Source of the DNA: Halovivax limisalsi
GTDB taxonomy: Archaea; Halobacteriota; Halobacteria; Halobacteriales; Natrialbaceae
Assembly (NCBI RefSeq): GCF_023093535.1
Contig: NZ_CP095757.1
Span: 1,364,001 to 1,428,000, forward strand
Length of the DNA stretch: 64,000 nt
Reading direction: 5' to 3'
Of the stretch, positions 61,151 to 64,000 are shown in pieces; the stretch's first letter is position 1; every line of letters begins with the position of its first letter. The position numbers and the translations under genes are program-made. Under the pieces are notes generated by a model. The model was not told the origin of the DNA. It made no database searches and worked only from the letters and a program-made list of their open reading frames with translations.

Positions 61151-61250
61151 CGGCGGCCGGGACCCACCGGTGACCGCCGGAATCGACGGCGACGCGGGTG
61201 GTCCGTCAAAGTACCAACCTATTTGTTCCGGGCCCTCGAAGCCACAGGTA

Positions 61251-62240
61251 ATGAGCGTCACCCGCGAATCCGGCCTCGATATCGACGTCGACGGTCGTCC
61301 GGACGTCGGCTGGACGACGGGTATCGGCGTCTACGTCGGGATCGTCGTCGCGACGGTCGGCGGGACGATCGCCACCGCGGCGGGCGTCAGTTTCCCGACG
61401 GTCGTCGGCAGCCTCTCGACGGCCTTCACGTTCGGCCTCATCGGCGGCGCCCTCGCCGCGCGGCGCGCGAACGCCCTCCCGGTACGCTTCGCGCGCGACT
61501 GGCGCTGGCTCGCCGCCCCGTTCGTCGTGCCGGCCGGTCTCGCCCTCCTGACGGGTGGCATCCTCCGGTCCGGCGTCGTCGACACCGCGGCGATCACGAG
61601 CAGCCTCGGCGCGGTCGGGTCGGGACTGTTCGCCCTCGCGCTCACGAACATGGCCCGGACGCGCTACGCCCGACTCATGGCCCCGAACGAGCCGATCGCG
61701 GCGGCCGACTTCGTCTCGGCTACCCAGCCCAGAAACTTCGCCGCCTTCGGCCTCCTCGTGCTGGGTCTGCAAGGGATACTGCTGCCCGCGGTCGATTATC
61801 TCAGCTTTCACCTCTCGTTCATGGGTGTCGCGTTCCTCCTCATGGGCTATTGGATGCACGAGAGCCTCCGACCGGCGGACGAACCGGGCCTGGCATCGCG
61901 CGTTCCCCCGATCCGCTGGCTCAGTCGTATTCTGCCGTTTACGAAGCGTCGATCCGTCCTCGGTTCAACGTTCGAGTACGATCCGTACTCGTTCGAACCC
62001 GCCGGAACGAGTGAACTCAGAGTCCACGAAGAGGGACTCGTCCTCCGCCAGCCGCTGCGGCGTCGGTTCGTCCCCTGGAGCGACGTCGAGGACGTGACGC
62101 TGACCGAGACGGAACTGCGTATCGAGCGCTCCGGAATCCGGAACCTGCGGTGTCACCGCGAGGTCATCGATGACGCCGTGAGCGTCCGCGACGCGATCGA
62201 CTCGGCGAGACAGCGCGCGCGAGAAACCGTTTCCGAGTGA
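61251..62240 (+). CDS. Multi-TM protein with C-terminal PH-like domain
   Basis: 329 residues. Six hydrophobic segments (GIGVYVGIVVATVGGTIATA through LSFMGVAFLLMGYW), then a soluble domain of about 100 residues with strands ELRVHEEGLVLRQPLRRRFV and PWSDVEDVTLTETELRIE, resembling the bacterial PH (bPH) fold. Function unknown. A CCTATTTG box (61219-61226) lies 28 nt before the ATG at 61251. Confidence 0.8.
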   Translation: MSVTRESGLDIDVDGRPDVGWTTGIGVYVGIVVATVGGTIATAAGVSFPTVVGSLSTAFTFGLIGGALAARRANALPVRFARDWRWLAAPFVVPAGLALLTGGILRSGVVDTAAITSSLGAVGSGLFALALTNMARTRYARLMAPNEPIAAADFVSATQPRNFAAFGLLVLGLQGILLPAVDYLSFHLSFMGVAFLLMGYWMHESLRPADEPGLASRVPPIRWLSRILPFTKRRSVLGSTFEYDPYSFEPAGTSELRVHEEGLVLRQPLRRRFVPWSDVEDVTLTETELRIERSGIRNLRCHREVIDDAVSVRDAIDSARQRARETVSE

Positions 62241-62281
62241 CGGCAGCTCTTCGCTCGAATTCCACCACACGGTGACGTCGC

Positions 62282-62473
62282 TCACTGTTCGGGTTCAGAC
62301 TCGAGCGGGCGGACCAGATCGAGCGTCACTACCAGACCGAGATAGATCCCCGCGACGAGCGCCAGGACGGCCGGGTCGATGTCGGACAGCACGAACTGTA
62401 CCACGGCGAGAATCGCGAGCACGATCGCCGTATTGACGAGGTGATACCGCAGTCGGATCGACGACAGGTCCAT
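62282..62473 (-). CDS. 63-residue two-TM membrane protein
   Basis: A tiny protein with two TM segments (LVNTAIVLAILAVVQFVLSD and PAVLALVAGIYLGLVVTLDL) and a short acidic tail ending ESEPEQ. Convergent with the preceding gene. There is no recognised family. Start at 62473; longer frames are not supported. Confidence 0.65.
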   Translation of the reverse strand: MDLSSIRLRYHLVNTAIVLAILAVVQFVLSDIDPAVLALVAGIYLGLVVTLDLVRPLESEPEQ

Positions 62474-62768
62474 ACCCGTCCGTGGGCCGGCCGACTCATG
62501 ACGGTTTGGCCCGCAACTAGCCGGGCCGTCGCTGCACTGTCGATCGTCGGGTACCAGTCCGTTTCGATTAGTGCGTGCGGAAGATACCGCTTGAATTTCA
62601 CACTCTGTTGAAAACGATGCCCGGTTTCTGGCGAATATTGCGTCTCGATGCGCAACGGCTAAGTGGCCGGAACGAATCCTCTCCGTCAATGACGACCCTC
62701 GCTCGCGAGCGAACCGAGGCGCACGCGAGCGGCGCCGATGGCGGCCGATCGGCGGGTATGCGCACTTC

Positions 62769-62956
62769 TTTTACAGCGATCAAAAAACGCCGGTGATCGC
62801 GCTCGGAGCGGGACTGGCGATCCCGTTCCGGGTGCATCCGGATTCGGCGCACAGACAGCATCCACCGACGTGGATGCACCGTACCCGACCCGGCGGGGTC
62901 GGCCCCGTTGACGGACCACCGTCCGTTCCCGCCGCGACTCACCACACCCAGACCAG
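62769..62956 (+). promoter_or_regulatory. dapA promoter and structured leader
   Basis: TTTTAC (62769-62774) is the candidate TATA box, putting transcription start near 62798 and leaving a leader of about 160 nt. It contains GCATCCAC-CGAC-GTGGATGC (62858-62877), whose right arm can instead pair with GGTGCATCC at 62831-62839 through 62872-62880. CCGACCC-GGCG-GGGTCGG is at 62885-62902. GCGATCA/TGATCGC (62776-62800) sits at the start site. The remaining 62474-62768 holds no gene that I can see. Confidence 0.5.
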
Positions 62957-63883
62957 ATGACACACGACGACCCCTTCACCGGCGTCTACCCGGCGATGTG
63001 TACGCCGTTCGACGCCGACGACCGCATCGACTTCGAAACGCTGCGCGCCGACGCCCGACGGCTCGAGGCCGCCGGCGTGGCCGGACTCGTCCCCGTGGGA
63101 TCGACGGGCGAGTCCGCGACGCTCTCGCACGACGAACACGTCCGCGTCGTCGAGGCCGTCGTCGACGCCGTCGACGAGGTGCCCGTGATCGCGGGCAGCG
63201 GCTCGAACAACACCCGCGAGGCGCTTGAACTCTCCGAGCGCGCCGCCGACGCCGGCGCGGACGCGCTCCTCCTGATCTCGCCGTACTACAACAAGCCCGA
63301 ACAGCGCGGCCTGCGCGAGCACTACCTGACGATCGCCGACGCCGTCGACCTGCCCCAGATCGTCTACAACGTCCCCTCGCGAACGGGGCGGACGATCGAC
63401 CCCGATACCGTCGTCGACCTGGCCGCCCACCCGAACGTCCGGGGCTACAAGGCCGCGGAGGGCGACCTGAACGCGATCGGCGAGATCGCCGAGCGAACCC
63501 GCGACGAGACGTTTTCCGTTCTCTCGGGCGACGACGGACTCACCCTCCCGATCTGCTCGGTTGGCGGGACGGGTGCGATCAGCGTCGCCGCGAACGTCGA
63601 ACCGGACCGCACCGTCGCGATGGTCGAGGCGGCGCGCTCGGGCGACTACGCCCGCGCTCGCGCGCTCCACCACGAACTCGGCCCGCTCGTTCGCGAACTG
63701 TTCGTGGAGACGAACCCGATCCCGGTCACGGAGGCGCTCGCGATCCGCGAGGGGTATCCGCCCCACCTCCGATCGCCGCTGACCCGGCTCGCACCCGAAC
63801 ACAGGGATGACCTCGAAGCGGTCCTCGATTCCTACGCCCCGTTCGACGGGGATGCGGCCACCGCGCCGGTGGGCGAGCGATGA
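62957..63883 (+). CDS. dapA: 4-hydroxy-tetrahydrodipicolinate synthase
   Basis: 308 residues, TIM-barrel lyase condensing pyruvate with aspartate semialdehyde in diaminopimelate/lysine synthesis. Motifs: VPVGSTGESATLSHDEH, ISPYYNKPEQRG with the catalytic Tyr, IVYNVPSRTGRTID, and the Schiff-base Lys in VRGYKAAEGD (about 160). ATG 62957 fits the family N-terminus GVYPAMCTPF. Its stop overlaps the dapB start by 4 bp. Confidence 0.95.
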   Translation: MTHDDPFTGVYPAMCTPFDADDRIDFETLRADARRLEAAGVAGLVPVGSTGESATLSHDEHVRVVEAVVDAVDEVPVIAGSGSNNTREALELSERAADAGADALLLISPYYNKPEQRGLREHYLTIADAVDLPQIVYNVPSRTGRTIDPDTVVDLAAHPNVRGYKAAEGDLNAIGEIAERTRDETFSVLSGDDGLTLPICSVGGTGAISVAANVEPDRTVAMVEAARSGDYARARALHHELGPLVRELFVETNPIPVTEALAIREGYPPHLRSPLTRLAPEHRDDLEAVLDSYAPFDGDAATAPVGER

Positions 63884-64000
63884 CGGACGCGAGCGACCTC
63901 CGGCTGGGCGTCACCGGCGCGACCGGCCGGATGGGTCGCGAGGTTCTCGAAGCGGTCGACGACCGCGAGGGCTGCGACGCCGTCTTCGCGGTGAACCGGT
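63880..64000 (+). CDS. dapB: 4-hydroxy-tetrahydrodipicolinate reductase, N-terminal part
   Basis: The first 40 residues of DapB, cut by the window end. The NAD(P)H loop LGVTGATGRMGREVLEAV is complete. It reduces the DapA product. The ATGA overlap with dapA indicates coupled translation of the two lysine-pathway enzymes. Confidence 0.93.
   Translation, partial: MTDASDLRLGVTGATGRMGREVLEAVDDREGCDAVFAVNR

Overview
The window comes from a haloarchaeon (class Halobacteria). The DNA is GC-rich and the proteins are strongly acidic. Secreted proteins carry twin-arginine and lipobox signals, many genes have an AT-rich box 25-30 nt before the start codon (leaderless transcription), and there is an archaellum operon, eS6, siroheme genes and many families known only from haloarchaea. 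I saw no rRNA, tRNA, CRISPR array or intact insertion sequence.

1-9.6 kb: housekeeping and small membrane proteins: a PhnP-like MBL hydrolase, an AAA ATPase, a halocyanin-like copper protein, a MATE exporter, 6-phosphogluconate dehydrogenase, a CopD-like protein, a YdjM-like membrane protein and dUTPase. 9.6-17.4 kb: siroheme and assimilatory reduction. A tightly overlapping leftward operon (small acidic protein, CbiX/DR2241 chelatase, SumT, TrpD2-like protein) diverges from a siroheme nitrite/sulfite reductase. The reductase overlaps a gene for an FrhB-like F420/ferredoxin protein. 17.6-19.6 kb: aconitase.

19.7-32.8 kb: the most unusual part, a 13-kb surface-protein locus. It holds six secreted proteins of one family (DUF1102-like, comparable to TasA/camelysin fibre subunits), a signal peptidase I with an extra Ig-like ectodomain, a two-TM DUF5305-like partner, a 42-residue micro-ORF and three membrane-anchored winged-helix regulators (DUF7344-like). 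Three 17-bp palindromes spaced exactly 42 bp precede one promoter. Two of the secreted proteins share a 503-bp segment with only nine mismatches but have unrelated C-terminal domains.

32.9-36.5 kb: a beta-CASP nuclease, eS6 with palindromic DNA upstream, small conserved proteins and a PadR regulator. 36.8-45.6 kb: the archaellum locus, with arlCE-F-G-H-I-J and arlD leftward and two archaellin genes rightward. 45.9-52.6 kb: an accessory stretch of lipoproteins, DUF7500/DUF5807-like proteins, an S9 peptidase and three toxin-antitoxin loci, one with a visibly deleted DUF5615-type toxin. 52.7-64 kb: a DHH phosphoesterase, three UspA-type proteins, a large MBL protein, a GNAT, a lipoprotein, superoxide dismutase, SHOCT and PH-like membrane proteins, and dapA-dapB behind a structured leader.
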